Assembly (NCBI RefSeq): GCF_004339525.1 | Contig: NZ_SMGE01000001.1 | Span: 2,294,001 to 2,358,000 of the forward strand | Direction: 5' to 3' | DNA length: 64,000 nucleotides | DNA from: Flavobacterium sp. 90 | Lineage (GTDB): Bacteria > Bacteroidota > Bacteroidia > Flavobacteriales > Flavobacteriaceae | Shown here: positions 47,381 to 56,570 of the stretch, piece after piece | Layout: each line of letters begins with the position of its first letter | Position numbering within the stretch: the stretch's first letter is position 1 | The notes under the pieces: generated by a model | The model's database searches: none | What the model was told of the DNA's origin: nothing | The model's input: the letters and a program-made list of their open reading frames with translations, nothing else | Program-made: the position numbers and the translations under genes

Positions 47381-49441
47381 ATGAACAAACAGCTTGCTAA
47401 ACCTTTGTTTTTTGCTTTTTCTGCAATACTTTCCTTTACTGCAGTTCAAGCTCAAAGCACAGCTACAAAAGAACCAGGGATTAATGTTTCGTATATGAAT
47501 ACGAAAATTAGCCCAAGCCAGGATTTTTTCCAATTTGTAAACGGAACCTGGTTGGATAAAACTGAAATTCCAGGTGACAGAACAACTTGGGGAAGTTTTA
47601 ACGAATTAATCAAAAAAACAGATAAAGATGCAATGGCAATTTTGAAGGAAGCTTCAAAAAATCCAAAGTATAAATCGAATACCGATCAAGGTAAAGCGGT
47701 GAACTTATTCAATACAATTTTGGATACAGTTGGAAGAAACAAAAGAGGGATTGCGCCACTTCAGCCTTATTTAAAGAAAATCGATGCTATTAAAAACATC
47801 GCTGATCTTCAGAATTATTTGGTTGAAATGGAACCAGAAGGAGGAAATGACTTCTTTGGAATTTATATTGGTGCCGATGATAAAAACAGTTCTAAGAACT
47901 CTGTAGCTCTTGGTACAAGCAGATTAGGATTATCTGATAAAGATTACTACAATTCTGAGGATAAAGATTCTAAAGAAAAACGTGCAAAATATGAGGTTCA
48001 CGTAGCAAGAATGATGCAATTTATTGGAGAAACTCCAGCAAAAGCAAAACAAAGTGCTGCTGAAATTTTAGCATTAGAAACTGCTTTATCAGCTCCAAGA
48101 TTAGACCGTGTTGAGAGCAGAGACAGCCGTTTACAATACAATCCAATGACAGTTGCTGATCTTCAAAAGTTAACTCCGGCGATTAAGTGGGATGCTTACT
48201 TTACAGGTTTAGGTTTGGCAAAATTGGATAGCGTTATTGTAACAGAACCACGTTATATGAAAGCTGTACAAGTTATTCTTACTGAAAACAAAGTTGCACA
48301 ATGGAAAGAATACCTGAAATGGACTTTATTAAACAGATCAACTTCACAATTAACAACAGATATTGAAACTGCAAATTTTGACTTTTACAGCAAAACTTTA
48401 AGAGGAGCGATTAAGCAATTACCTCGTGAAGAAAAAGCGTTATCAGTTGTAAACGGAAGCATTGGAGAAGCTCTTGGTAAATTGTACGTAGAGAAAGTAT
48501 TTCCTGCTGAAGCAAAAACTAAAGCTTTGGATATGATTCATAATGTGATTTTGGCTTACCAAAACCGTATTAATAATTTAACCTGGATGTCAACTGCAAC
48601 AAAAGCAAAGGCAATCGAGAAATTAAATAAAATTACCATTAAAGTAGGTTATCCTGATAAATGGAAAGATTACTCTGCTCTTGAAATTAAAAGTGTTGCT
48701 GAAGGCGGAAGTTATTTTGAAAACGTACGCAATTTATCAAAATGGACTTTTAAAGAAGACGTAGAGAAATTGAAAAAACCGGTTGATAAAACAGAGTGGG
48801 GAATGTCACCACAAACTGTAAATGCTTATTACAATCCATCTTATAACGAAATTGTTTTCCCAGCGGCAATCTTACAATCTCCATTTTACAACTACCAAGC
48901 TGACGAAGCTGTAAATTATGGTGGAATTGGAGCTGTAATCGGACATGAGATTTCTCATGGTTTTGATGATTCAGGAGCACGTTACAATGCCGAAGGAAAT
49001 CTTGTTGATTGGTGGACTGCTGAAGATTTAAAACAATTTACAGCATTAGGAACTGCTCTTGCAGATCAATACAGTGCCTTAGAGCCTTTACCAGGAATTC
49101 ACGTAGATGGAAAATTTACTTTAGGTGAAAACATTGGTGATTTAGGTGGAATAAATGCTGCATTCGATGGTTTGCAATTGTATTTAAAAGCACACGGAAG
49201 ACCAGCTTTAATCGACGGATATACTCCTGAGCAACGTTTCTTTATTTCTTGGGCTACAGTTTGGAGAACTAAATCTAGAGACGAAGCGATTAAGAATCAG
49301 GTAAAAACAGATCCACATTCTCCTGGAAGGTACAGAGCTTATGTGCCGCTTCAGAATGTTGATGCGTTTTATGATGCTTTCGGAATTAAAGCCGGAGATA
49401 AAATGTATGTAAGTCCAGACAAACGAGTTAAAATCTGGTAA
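47381..49441 (+). CDS. M13 family (neprilysin/PepO-like) zinc metallopeptidase, paralogue 1
   Basis: A 686-residue exported protein (signal ending AVQAQ). The M13 N-terminal domain starts with SPSQDFFQFVNGTWL. The catalytic zinc site is GHEISHGFDD, with His522 and His526 and the third ligand in GENIGDLGG; NAYYNPSYNEIVFPAAIL and the C-terminal VDPxKRVKIW end (CW-like final W) are typical. It should cleave small peptides in the periplasm or at the surface. A second gene of exactly the same length follows 169 bp downstream, and both end at the same type of terminator. Confidence 0.93.
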   Translation: MNKQLAKPLFFAFSAILSFTAVQAQSTATKEPGINVSYMNTKISPSQDFFQFVNGTWLDKTEIPGDRTTWGSFNELIKKTDKDAMAILKEASKNPKYKSNTDQGKAVNLFNTILDTVGRNKRGIAPLQPYLKKIDAIKNIADLQNYLVEMEPEGGNDFFGIYIGADDKNSSKNSVALGTSRLGLSDKDYYNSEDKDSKEKRAKYEVHVARMMQFIGETPAKAKQSAAEILALETALSAPRLDRVESRDSRLQYNPMTVADLQKLTPAIKWDAYFTGLGLAKLDSVIVTEPRYMKAVQVILTENKVAQWKEYLKWTLLNRSTSQLTTDIETANFDFYSKTLRGAIKQLPREEKALSVVNGSIGEALGKLYVEKVFPAEAKTKALDMIHNVILAYQNRINNLTWMSTATKAKAIEKLNKITIKVGYPDKWKDYSALEIKSVAEGGSYFENVRNLSKWTFKEDVEKLKKPVDKTEWGMSPQTVNAYYNPSYNEIVFPAAILQSPFYNYQADEAVNYGGIGAVIGHEISHGFDDSGARYNAEGNLVDWWTAEDLKQFTALGTALADQYSALEPLPGIHVDGKFTLGENIGDLGGINAAFDGLQLYLKAHGRPALIDGYTPEQRFFISWATVWRTKSRDEAIKNQVKTDPHSPGRYRAYVPLQNVDAFYDAFGIKAGDKMYVSPDKRVKIW

Positions 49442-49455
49442 TCTTTAAAATGATA

Positions 49456-49487
49456 AAAAAACGGCGCTAATTTTAGCGCCGTTTTTT
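49456..49487 (+). terminator. Terminator of the first M13 peptidase
   Basis: AAAAAACGGCGCTAA and its exact reverse complement are joined by two T, followed by GTTT. The stem is the same as in the terminator of the second M13 gene. Confidence 0.92.
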
Positions 49488-49610
49488 GTTTAAGAAATTA
49501 AAATAGATGCTTTACTTTTATCATAATCTTTCAAATCAATTAGTTAAAATTGTAACATAAATTTTAAATGAATACTAATCGTTTATATATACTAAATACT
49601 ATAAATAAAA

Positions 49611-51671
49611 ATGATAAAACAGCTTAACAAATCTGTGTTTTGTGCATTTTCAGCAATGCTTTGTTGCATAACTATAGAAGCGCAAAATGCAAAACCTAAA
49701 GAACCGGGTATCAATCTTTCTAATATGGATACAAAAGTTAGTCCCGGACAAGATTTTTTCCGTTATGTAAATGGAACTTGGTTAGACAAAACCGAAATTC
49801 CAAGCGATCGAAATTCATGGGGAAGTTTCAATGAATTACGTCAAAAGACAGATAACGATGCGCTTGCAATTTTAAAAGAAGCGTCAAAAGATCCTAAGTA
49901 CAAATCGAATACCGATCAGGGAAAAGCAATCGCTTTATTCAATACGATTATGGATACGGTTGGTCGTAATAAAAATGGAATTAAACCGCTTCAGCCATAT
50001 TTAAAGAAAATCGATGCGATTAAAAACGTAACCGATTTACAAAACTTCTTTATCGAAATGCAACCTCAGGGAGGAATTGGTTTCTTTGGAGTTTACGTTG
50101 GTGCCGATGCAAAAAACAGTAATAAGAACTCCGTTAATTTAAGCCCGGGCGGTTTAGGATTATCGGATAAAGATTATTACAATTCTGATGATAAAGATTC
50201 AAAAGAAAAACGTGAAAAATATGAAGTACACGTTGCAAGAATGCTTCAGTTTATTGGAGAATCTCCAGCTAAAGCAAAAGAAAGCGCGAAACAAATCCTG
50301 GCTTTAGAAATTGAATTTTCTGCTCCAAGATTAGATCGTGTTGAACGCAGAGATCGCAGAAAACAATATAATCCAACAGCTGTTGCTGATTTAAAAAAGA
50401 ATACACCTTCAATTCAATGGGAAAAATATTTCGCAGGAATTGGTATGTCAAAACTGGATACGGTAAATGTAGCGCAACCACGTTACATGATCGCTTTAGA
50501 GAAAACTTTCACTGAAAAGAAAGTAGAAGCATGGAAAGAGTATTTAAAATGGTCGATATTAAACAGAGCAGCTTCGACTTTATCGACAGATATAGAAAAT
50601 GCTAATTTCGATTTCTACGGAAAAACATTAACAGGAGCTTTAAAACAACGTCCGCGTGAAGAAGTTGCACTACAAGTAATCAACGGTGCAACCGGAGAAG
50701 CTTTAGGAAAATTGTATGTAGAGAAGTTATTTCCTGCTGAAGCAAAAGAAAAAGCAAAGAATATGATTGCTAATGTAATGTTAGCTTACGAAAACAGAAT
50801 CAATGCTTTGACTTGGATGTCAACTGCAACAAAAGCAAAAGCAATTGAAAAGTTGAAGAAGCTTACCATTAAAATTGGATATCCTGATAAATGGAAAGAT
50901 TACTCTAAATTAGAACTTAAAAATGTTGCTGAAGGCGGAACTTATTTTGATAATTCAAAGAGTATCGCAAAATGGGCTTATGCTGAAAGTTTAGAAAAAT
51001 TAGGCAAACCAGTTGATAAAACAGAATGGGGAATGTCGCCACAAACGGTAAACGCTTATTTTAATCCGTCTTATAATGAAATTGTTTTTCCAGCAGCAAT
51101 TCTGCAACCGCCTTTCTACAATTACCAAGCTGATGAAGCAGTAAATTATGGTGGAATTGGTGCTGTAATCGGGCACGAAATTTCGCATGGATTCGATGAT
51201 TCAGGTGCGCGTTACAACGCAGATGGAAATCTTGTTGATTGGTGGACACCAGAAGATCTAAAACAATTTACAGCTCTTGGAGCTGCTCTTGCTGCACAAT
51301 ACAGCGCTTTAGAGCCTTTGCATGGAATTCACGTAGATGGTAAATTTACTTTAGGTGAAAACATTGGTGATTTAGGTGGAATTAATGCTGCTTATGATGG
51401 ATTACAATTGTATTTGAAAGCAAACGGAAATCCTGGTTTAATCGACGGATTTACTCCAGAGCAACGTTTCTTTATTTCATGGGCGACAGTTTGGAGAACT
51501 AAATCAAGAGATGAAGCTATCAAAAGTCAAGTAAAAACAGATCCGCATTCACCGGGAATGTACAGAGCGGTTGTGCCTATCCAGAACGTAGATGCTTTTT
51601 ACCAAGCTTTTTCAATCAAAAAAGGAGATGCAATGTATGTTGAACCTGATAAGAGAGTTAAAATCTGGTAA
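49611..51671 (+). CDS. M13 family (neprilysin/PepO-like) zinc metallopeptidase, paralogue 2
   Basis: A 686-residue paralogue of the preceding gene with the same length and zinc-site numbering (His522, His526 in GHEISHGFDD; GENIGDLGG). The signal peptide ends TIEAQ. The C-terminal catalytic third is nearly the same as in paralogue 1, while the N-terminal half differs at many positions, for example RRDRRKQYNP against SRDSRLQYNP, which suggests changed substrate choice. It has its own upstream gap of 169 bp without a clear TAnnTTTG box, and its own terminator, so it may be transcribed alone. Confidence 0.93.
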   Translation: MIKQLNKSVFCAFSAMLCCITIEAQNAKPKEPGINLSNMDTKVSPGQDFFRYVNGTWLDKTEIPSDRNSWGSFNELRQKTDNDALAILKEASKDPKYKSNTDQGKAIALFNTIMDTVGRNKNGIKPLQPYLKKIDAIKNVTDLQNFFIEMQPQGGIGFFGVYVGADAKNSNKNSVNLSPGGLGLSDKDYYNSDDKDSKEKREKYEVHVARMLQFIGESPAKAKESAKQILALEIEFSAPRLDRVERRDRRKQYNPTAVADLKKNTPSIQWEKYFAGIGMSKLDTVNVAQPRYMIALEKTFTEKKVEAWKEYLKWSILNRAASTLSTDIENANFDFYGKTLTGALKQRPREEVALQVINGATGEALGKLYVEKLFPAEAKEKAKNMIANVMLAYENRINALTWMSTATKAKAIEKLKKLTIKIGYPDKWKDYSKLELKNVAEGGTYFDNSKSIAKWAYAESLEKLGKPVDKTEWGMSPQTVNAYFNPSYNEIVFPAAILQPPFYNYQADEAVNYGGIGAVIGHEISHGFDDSGARYNADGNLVDWWTPEDLKQFTALGAALAAQYSALEPLHGIHVDGKFTLGENIGDLGGINAAYDGLQLYLKANGNPGLIDGFTPEQRFFISWATVWRTKSRDEAIKSQVKTDPHSPGMYRAVVPIQNVDAFYQAFSIKKGDAMYVEPDKRVKIW

Positions 51672-51685
51672 TTTTTTAAATTATA

Positions 51686-51720
51686 AAAAAACGGCGCTAA
51701 GATTATTAGCGCCGTTTTTT
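51686..51720. terminator. Terminator between the second M13 peptidase and the GyrI-like gene
   Basis: AAAAAACGGCGCTAA (51686-51700) pairs exactly with TTAGCGCCGTTTTTT (51706-51720) around GATTA. It can work in both directions between these convergent genes; the stem is identical to that at 49456. Confidence 0.92.
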
Positions 51721-51723
51721 GTT

Positions 51724-52176
51724 TTATCGATTTATTGCGATGAAAATATCAACTTCGGCATTTTCAGGATTCTGAGCTTTTTCTCCGTAAATTTCAAAAT
51801 CAGAAGTAAAGCTTCTGTCCAGATTTGAATTCCAGATTTTCATCCATTCCTTGTAAACAGCGCCTTCAGTTAGATTTCCTTTTGCAACAAATTTCTCGTA
51901 ATGAACACCTTCAATTGTTTTACCAGTCATTTCTGCCGGAATTGAATCTAAACCTTCTACCGGACATCCTAAAATGGTTGTATAAGGTTTTGTATGATCC
52001 TTTTCGTAATCCGTATAAACGAAAATAATATCGTTGCTTATTTTATTCGGAATCTTTTCAGCAATTCCTTCTCCTATAAATTTCTTCAAAAGCGCAGGAA
52101 TATCTTGTCCTGATTGCCCGTTTTCGTTAGTTGTTCTAACCGAAATTCCAATAATGTTGAATTTTTGAATATCCAT
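51724..52176 (-). CDS. GyrI-like / effector-binding domain protein
   Basis: A 150-residue stand-alone AraC-type effector-binding (GyrI-like) domain without a DNA-binding part. IIGISVRTTNE at the start, VYTDYEKDHTKPYTTILGCPV in the middle, and VYKEWMKIWNSNLDRSFTSDFEIYG and VDIFIAINR at the end follow the family pattern. Such proteins bind small molecules or DNA gyrase; some hydrolyse cyclopropyl compounds. Ligand unknown. It is monocistronic, between a terminator and its own promoter. Confidence 0.82.
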   Translation of the reverse strand: MDIQKFNIIGISVRTTNENGQSGQDIPALLKKFIGEGIAEKIPNKISNDIIFVYTDYEKDHTKPYTTILGCPVEGLDSIPAEMTGKTIEGVHYEKFVAKGNLTEGAVYKEWMKIWNSNLDRSFTSDFEIYGEKAQNPENAEVDIFIAINR

Positions 52177-52201
52177 TGTAGCTAAATTATTTATTTGAAT
52201 T

Positions 52202-52229
52202 CAAATGTATAATCTGTTGGTGACAACAG
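52202..52229 (-). promoter_or_regulatory. Promoter box and palindrome upstream of the GyrI-like gene
   Basis: The minus strand reads TACATTTG (52209-52202), matching TAnnTTTG, 26 bases before the ATG. Just upstream, CTGTTG-GTGA-CAACAG (52214-52229) forms a 6-bp inverted repeat where the -33 region would be, a place suited to an operator. Confidence 0.45.
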
Positions 52230-52269
52230 TATGTCAGCAGTGAATTTCAAAAGACAATTTAAGTCGGTA

Positions 52270-52671
52270 TTATTTCAAATTACTGTAGATATAAGTTTCA
52301 ATAGCTTTTAGTTCTTCATCAGACATTGCTTGAGTTATCGGAATATTGGTTTTCATAACCGCAAACTGACTTGGATCAACGATTGGTTCTGCATTTCCTT
52401 TTAAGAAAGTAACTAAATCACCTTTTTTGTCTTTGTAGGTTTTTGCAATTTCCTGAATGCTTGGTCCAATTACTTTTTGATCGACTTGATGACACGAAAT
52501 ACAGTTTCCTTGTCCTTCAAAAATTTCTTTTCCTAAAGCTTCCGGAGTTTTGGCTTCCGCCGAATGTCCTTCCGAATAATTTTCTGTTGGGTCTTGAACG
52601 GCATCTTCGGTTGCTTCTTTTTTACAAGAGGCAAATGCTAAAACGGCGGATAAGAATAATACGTTTTTCAT
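52270..52671 (-). CDS. Class I cytochrome c lipoprotein
   Basis: A 133-residue protein with a lipoprotein signal (SAVLAFASCKKE). One heme c attachment site, CISCH, lies at about residue 56, with GPSIQEIAKTYKD after it and a likely axial Met in FAVMKTNIP or in QAMSDEEL near the C-terminus. It should be a small electron carrier anchored in the envelope. It starts 2 bp after the hemB stop, so a heme-containing product is encoded in the heme-synthesis operon. Confidence 0.88.
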   Translation of the reverse strand: MKNVLFLSAVLAFASCKKEATEDAVQDPTENYSEGHSAEAKTPEALGKEIFEGQGNCISCHQVDQKVIGPSIQEIAKTYKDKKGDLVTFLKGNAEPIVDPSQFAVMKTNIPITQAMSDEELKAIETYIYSNLK

Positions 52672-52673
52672 TT

Positions 52674-53666
52674 TTATTTATTTAAAATTACTGCCGCTTC
52701 TTTTGCAAAATAAGTAGAGATAATACTTGCTCCTGCACGCTTAATGCAATAAAGTTGCTCTATCATAATTTTGTCATGGTCTAACCATCCTCTTTCGGCT
52801 GCGGCCTTTACCATAGCGTACTCACCAGATACTTGGTAAACAGCAACAGGCACATGAACGGCATTTTTTACCTCACGAACAATGTCTAAATATGCCATTC
52901 CTGGTTTTACCATAACGATATCTGCACCTTCTTCAACGTCTAATAATGCTTCACGGATTCCTTCAATTCGGTTTGCATAATCCATCTGATAAGTCTTTTT
53001 ATCTTTAGGAATATTTTGAGAATCGACCGGAGCAGAATCTAAAGCATCACGAAATGGTCCATAAAATGCCGAAGCATATTTAGCACTATAACTCATGATT
53101 CCCACGTTATGATGTCCGTTTTCTTCCAATGCTTTTCTAATTGCCAAAACTCTTCCGTCCATCATGTCACTTGGCGCAACAAAATCGGCTCCAGCCTCAG
53201 CATGACTTAAACTCATTCTTGTCAAAGCGTCAACAGTTGCATCATTTATTAATTGACCGTTTTCGATAATTCCGTCATGACCATAAATTGAATATGGATC
53301 AAGCGCCACATCTGGCATAACAATCATTTCCGGAACTGCATCTTTAATCGCACGAATAGTTTGTTGCATTAAACCATCTTTATTCCAGGCTTCAACGCCT
53401 TTATTGTCTTTAAGACTGTCGCTAACTTTTACGTAGATATTCACCGCTTTGATTCCTAAATCCCAAGCTTCTTTTACTTCTTTAATGGTATTGTCTAAGG
53501 AATGACGATAAATTCCTGGCATTGAAGGAATGGCAACTTTTACATTTTTTCCTTCTGCAACAAACATTGGAAGCATAAAGTCTTGTGGGCTCAAACTAGT
53601 TTCACGAACTAATGAGCGAATAGATTCATTGGTTCTTAAACGACGGTTTCTTTGTAATGGGAACAT
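52674..53666 (-). CDS. hemB: Delta-aminolevulinic acid dehydratase (porphobilinogen synthase)
   Basis: A 330-residue enzyme joining two 5-aminolevulinate molecules to porphobilinogen. The two active-site lysines are Lys196 (MSYSAKYASAFYGPFRDA) and Lys254 (IVMVKPGMAYLD). The metal-binding stretch reads MPDVALDPYSIYGHDG, with no cysteines, so it belongs to the magnesium/potassium type and not the zinc type. It lies downstream of fda and is followed at 2 bp by cytochrome c. A dispersed palindrome sits just upstream of the start. Confidence 0.96.
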   Translation of the reverse strand: MFPLQRNRRLRTNESIRSLVRETSLSPQDFMLPMFVAEGKNVKVAIPSMPGIYRHSLDNTIKEVKEAWDLGIKAVNIYVKVSDSLKDNKGVEAWNKDGLMQQTIRAIKDAVPEMIVMPDVALDPYSIYGHDGIIENGQLINDATVDALTRMSLSHAEAGADFVAPSDMMDGRVLAIRKALEENGHHNVGIMSYSAKYASAFYGPFRDALDSAPVDSQNIPKDKKTYQMDYANRIEGIREALLDVEEGADIVMVKPGMAYLDIVREVKNAVHVPVAVYQVSGEYAMVKAAAERGWLDHDKIMIEQLYCIKRAGASIISTYFAKEAAVILNK

Positions 53667-53676
53667 ATTCTTGAAT

Positions 53677-53718
53677 TTTAGATTTTAGTCCCGAGGCTTC
53701 GGGACAGATTTTAGATTT
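53677..53718 (+). repeat. Dispersed palindromic repeat, copy 2 (TCCCGAGGCTTCGGGA core)
   Basis: The near-palindrome TCCCGAGGCTTCGGGA (53689-53704) with TTTTAGATT on either side repeats the element at 33137 in the same orientation. It starts 10 bases upstream of the hemB ATG. Between it and fda a run of GACTTT/AGACTTTT words (53738-53782) follows, another common flavobacterial intergenic pattern. Confidence 0.8.
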
Positions 53719-53784
53719 TTCTGTAATCTTGTTTTTTTGATTTGTAAAGTCCTTTGACTTTAAGACTTTTGACTTTCGACTTAT

Positions 53785-54687
53785 TTATGTTATTGAAGCT
53801 TCGTAAATCTCCTTTATTGTTTTGCCTATTTTAGTGTCAAATTCTTCTTCAGATTGATCTGCAAAAAGTCCTTCAGATAATGCTCTTGAAAAACTGGCGA
53901 TCAATCCGTGATTCTGTGATAGTTTATCATTGGCTTCATTTTGTCCATATCCGCCAGATAAAGCAACAACACGCACAACATGTGGATCTGATATTAACTC
54001 TTTGTAAAAGTCATTCACAGTTGGAATAGACAATTTCAGCATTACTTTGACATCTTTGTCTAATAAGCTAAGTTGTTTCTTGATTTCTTCTTTTAGAATT
54101 GCTTCCGATTTTTCTTTATTAACGCTGTAAATATCAACTTCAGGTTCAATAATTGGTACAAGTCCTTTTTCGAAGATTTGTAAACCAACCGCAAATTGCT
54201 GTTCTACAACTTCGCGAATTCCAGTTGCATTTGCTTCTTTAATAACAGAACGCATTTTGGTTCCAAAAACATTTCTTTCTACAGCTCGTGTCAACAATTC
54301 GTCTAAATTAGAGATAGGTTTCATTAGTTGAACACCATTTGCAAGATCGGCAAGTCCTTTATCAACCTTTAGAAAAGGAACTATATTTTTCTTCTCCCAC
54401 AAATAGTCCGCAGTCCATTGTCCGTCTATTTTGCGATCCATAGTATTTTCAAATAAAATTGCTCCTAAAATATATTCACTATCAAACGCAGGACTTTTGA
54501 TAATTCGAGTTCTCATTTCATGTACAAGAGTATACATTTCTTCGTCATTCGAAAAACTGCTTTCCTCTATGCCGTATTGTGCTAAAGCTTTTGGAGTGCT
54601 TCCGCCACTTTGATCCAGTGCGGCGATAAAACCTTTTCCGGAATGCATACGATCTAATTGTACCGTGTTTATATGTCTCTTTTCCAT
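53785..54687 (-). CDS. Fructose-bisphosphate aldolase class I
   Basis: A 300-residue class I aldolase of the bacterial type: [21 protein letters not shown] at the N-terminus, the [10 protein letters not shown] and [12 protein letters not shown] segments, [15 protein letters not shown], and MLKLSIPT carrying the probable Schiff-base lysine. It reversibly cleaves fructose 1,6-bisphosphate to dihydroxyacetone phosphate and glyceraldehyde 3-phosphate without a metal. Finding it inside the heme-gene cluster, between DUF4421 and hemB, has no obvious metabolic reason. Confidence 0.93.
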   Translation of the reverse strand: MEKRHINTVQLDRMHSGKGFIAALDQSGGSTPKALAQYGIEESSFSNDEEMYTLVHEMRTRIIKSPAFDSEYILGAILFENTMDRKIDGQWTADYLWEKKNIVPFLKVDKGLADLANGVQLMKPISNLDELLTRAVERNVFGTKMRSVIKEANATGIREVVEQQFAVGLQIFEKGLVPIIEPEVDIYSVNKEKSEAILKEEIKKQLSLLDKDVKVMLKLSIPTVNDFYKELISDPHVVRVVALSGGYGQNEANDKLSQNHGLIASFSRALSEGLFADQSEEEFDTKIGKTIKEIYEASIT

Positions 54688-54736
54688 AACATTTTAGTTT
54701 AAATTGTAGAATAAGATTTTAGATGAATTGAAATAA

Positions 54737-55675
54737 TTATAAGCCTATTTTCTGATTTACTTTGTCATAAACTTCTTTTACTTTTTTAGGAGGATCAAAT
54801 CTATAACCTGCAGAAATTTTCAAAGTAGCAATATTATCATTTAGTCGCGGAGTGATTTTTTCGTCCTGAGCAAAACCTGTTGTATTAATACTTGCAAAAG
54901 CAAAGAAACGATCATTATTATACGCTAGTTTTAAATTAAAATCAGCTTGATATAAAGCAGATGAATCTCCGTTAATATCATTAATTCCAACTCCTAAAGC
55001 AAGTCCGGCGCCAATTAAAACCCGATCACTAATTACAAAATTATAGAAATAAGATGGAGCTAAAGTAAAAACATAAATGTCTCCAGGTGTTGAATCAGGT
55101 GTGTTTAAGTCTATATTCGTGTAGTAAAATGAGAAAGTTGGAATAAAACTTCCGGAACTTTTGGTCTGCCATTCGTTTTGACTTACTAATGTTTTAAAAG
55201 AGAATTTATCATTGAAAACATAAGCCGTCGTTCCGCCAATTTTCGTGGTACGCATATTTGGCAATTGTGCCGTTATATTATCATCACTGATATAAAATCC
55301 TTTTTGATTGATGAAAGTAAACGATTGCATCCATTTTTTATAATAAAAACGGGTATTAAAATTAAAATGCTTGGAATTTGAATCGCCTTTGTTACCGCCA
55401 AGAAATTTTGGTGCGAAACCAACAGAAACATCTATGATTCTATAATTCAGATTAAAACCAATTTGTTCTCTTCTATTCGGAATAAGACTGACAAATGTTT
55501 CTGTATTCTGAGCGTCTGAAGCAATCTGAAAACTGTTTGAAGTATCTAAATAATAAATACTCGCGGTAATTTTATCATTATAAGATTTAAAATAGGGATT
55601 TTGTAGCGAATCTTTCTGAGAAAAACACCCAAAAACGCCTCCAAAAAACACTATATAAATCAGTTTTAGATCCAT
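54737..55675 (-). CDS. DUF4421 family outer-membrane beta-barrel protein
   Basis: A 312-residue exported protein (signal ending FGCFSQ) with a succession of amphipathic beta-strands and aromatic strand ends, for example FNLNYRIIDVSVGFAPKFLG and FNTRFYYKKWMQSFTF. The pattern fits the DUF4421 family of Bacteroidota, predicted to be outer-membrane barrels of unknown role. Its first 10 bases overlap the end of hemF, so it is translated together with it. Confidence 0.72.
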   Translation of the reverse strand: MDLKLIYIVFFGGVFGCFSQKDSLQNPYFKSYNDKITASIYYLDTSNSFQIASDAQNTETFVSLIPNRREQIGFNLNYRIIDVSVGFAPKFLGGNKGDSNSKHFNFNTRFYYKKWMQSFTFINQKGFYISDDNITAQLPNMRTTKIGGTTAYVFNDKFSFKTLVSQNEWQTKSSGSFIPTFSFYYTNIDLNTPDSTPGDIYVFTLAPSYFYNFVISDRVLIGAGLALGVGINDINGDSSALYQADFNLKLAYNNDRFFAFASINTTGFAQDEKITPRLNDNIATLKISAGYRFDPPKKVKEVYDKVNQKIGL

Positions 55676-56568
55676 TCAACGGGATTTTCTAACACATTTA
55701 CTAATTTCTCTTCTTCGCTTCCTGCTTCTGCATGATGATCATAAACCCATTGCACGTGCGGAGGTAAACTCATCAAAATACTCTCAATTCTTCCGTTGGT
55801 TTTTAAACCAAATAAAGTTCCTTTATCATGAACAAGATTAAACTCAACATAACGGCCACGACGAATTTCCTGCCAATTTCTGTTTTCCGGAGTATATTCT
55901 AAATTTTTTCTTCTTTCTACAATTGGAACATAAGCTTCAAGGAAACTATTGCCAACTTCTGTTACAAAATTGTACCAATCATCCATTGACATTGTTTCGC
56001 TTGCTTTGCAATAATCAAAGAACAAACCGCCAATTCCGCGGGCTTCGTTTCTATGCGCATTCCAGAAATAAGCGTCACATTGTTTTTTATATTTTGGATA
56101 AAACTCCGGATTGTGTTTGTCACAAGCCGTTTTACACGTTTGATGAAAGTGTTTTGCATCTTCTTCAAACAAATAATAAGGTGTCAAATCTTGTCCGCCA
56201 CCAAACCATTGTTCGATCACTTTTCCAGATTCATCATACATTTCAAAATAACGCCAATTAGCATGAACTGTTGGCGTCATTGGATTTTTAGGATGTAAAA
56301 CCAAACTTAATCCGCAAGCAAAAAAATCTGCTTCGCCAACGCCAAACATTTTTTGCATCGCTTCCGGAAGTTTTCCATGAACGGCCGAAATGTTTACACC
56401 GCCTTTTTCAAAAACAGCACCGTTTTCAATAACACGTGTTCTTCCGCCACCGCCTTCAGGACGTTTCCAAAGATCTTCACGGAATTTTGTAGTTTCGTCA
56501 ACGGCTTCTAATCCGGCGCAAATCTGATCTTGTAATTTTTGTATGTATGCGTAAAATTGATCTTTCAT
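55666..56568 (-). CDS. hemF: Oxygen-dependent coproporphyrinogen III oxidase
   Basis: A 300-residue enzyme that decarboxylates coproporphyrinogen III to protoporphyrinogen IX with O2. Conserved motifs are GGGRTRVIENGAVFEKGGVN (about residues 38-57), HANWRYFEMY, WFGGGQDLTPYY, HRNEARGIGGLFFDY and RRGRYVEFNLVHDKGT. Its presence shows an aerobic route to heme. It starts 2 bp after the Bro-N gene and overlaps DUF4421 at its end. Confidence 0.96.
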   Translation of the reverse strand: MKDQFYAYIQKLQDQICAGLEAVDETTKFREDLWKRPEGGGGRTRVIENGAVFEKGGVNISAVHGKLPEAMQKMFGVGEADFFACGLSLVLHPKNPMTPTVHANWRYFEMYDESGKVIEQWFGGGQDLTPYYLFEEDAKHFHQTCKTACDKHNPEFYPKYKKQCDAYFWNAHRNEARGIGGLFFDYCKASETMSMDDWYNFVTEVGNSFLEAYVPIVERRKNLEYTPENRNWQEIRRGRYVEFNLVHDKGTLFGLKTNGRIESILMSLPPHVQWVYDHHAEAGSEEEKLVNVLENPVEWI

Positions 56569-56570
56569 TG

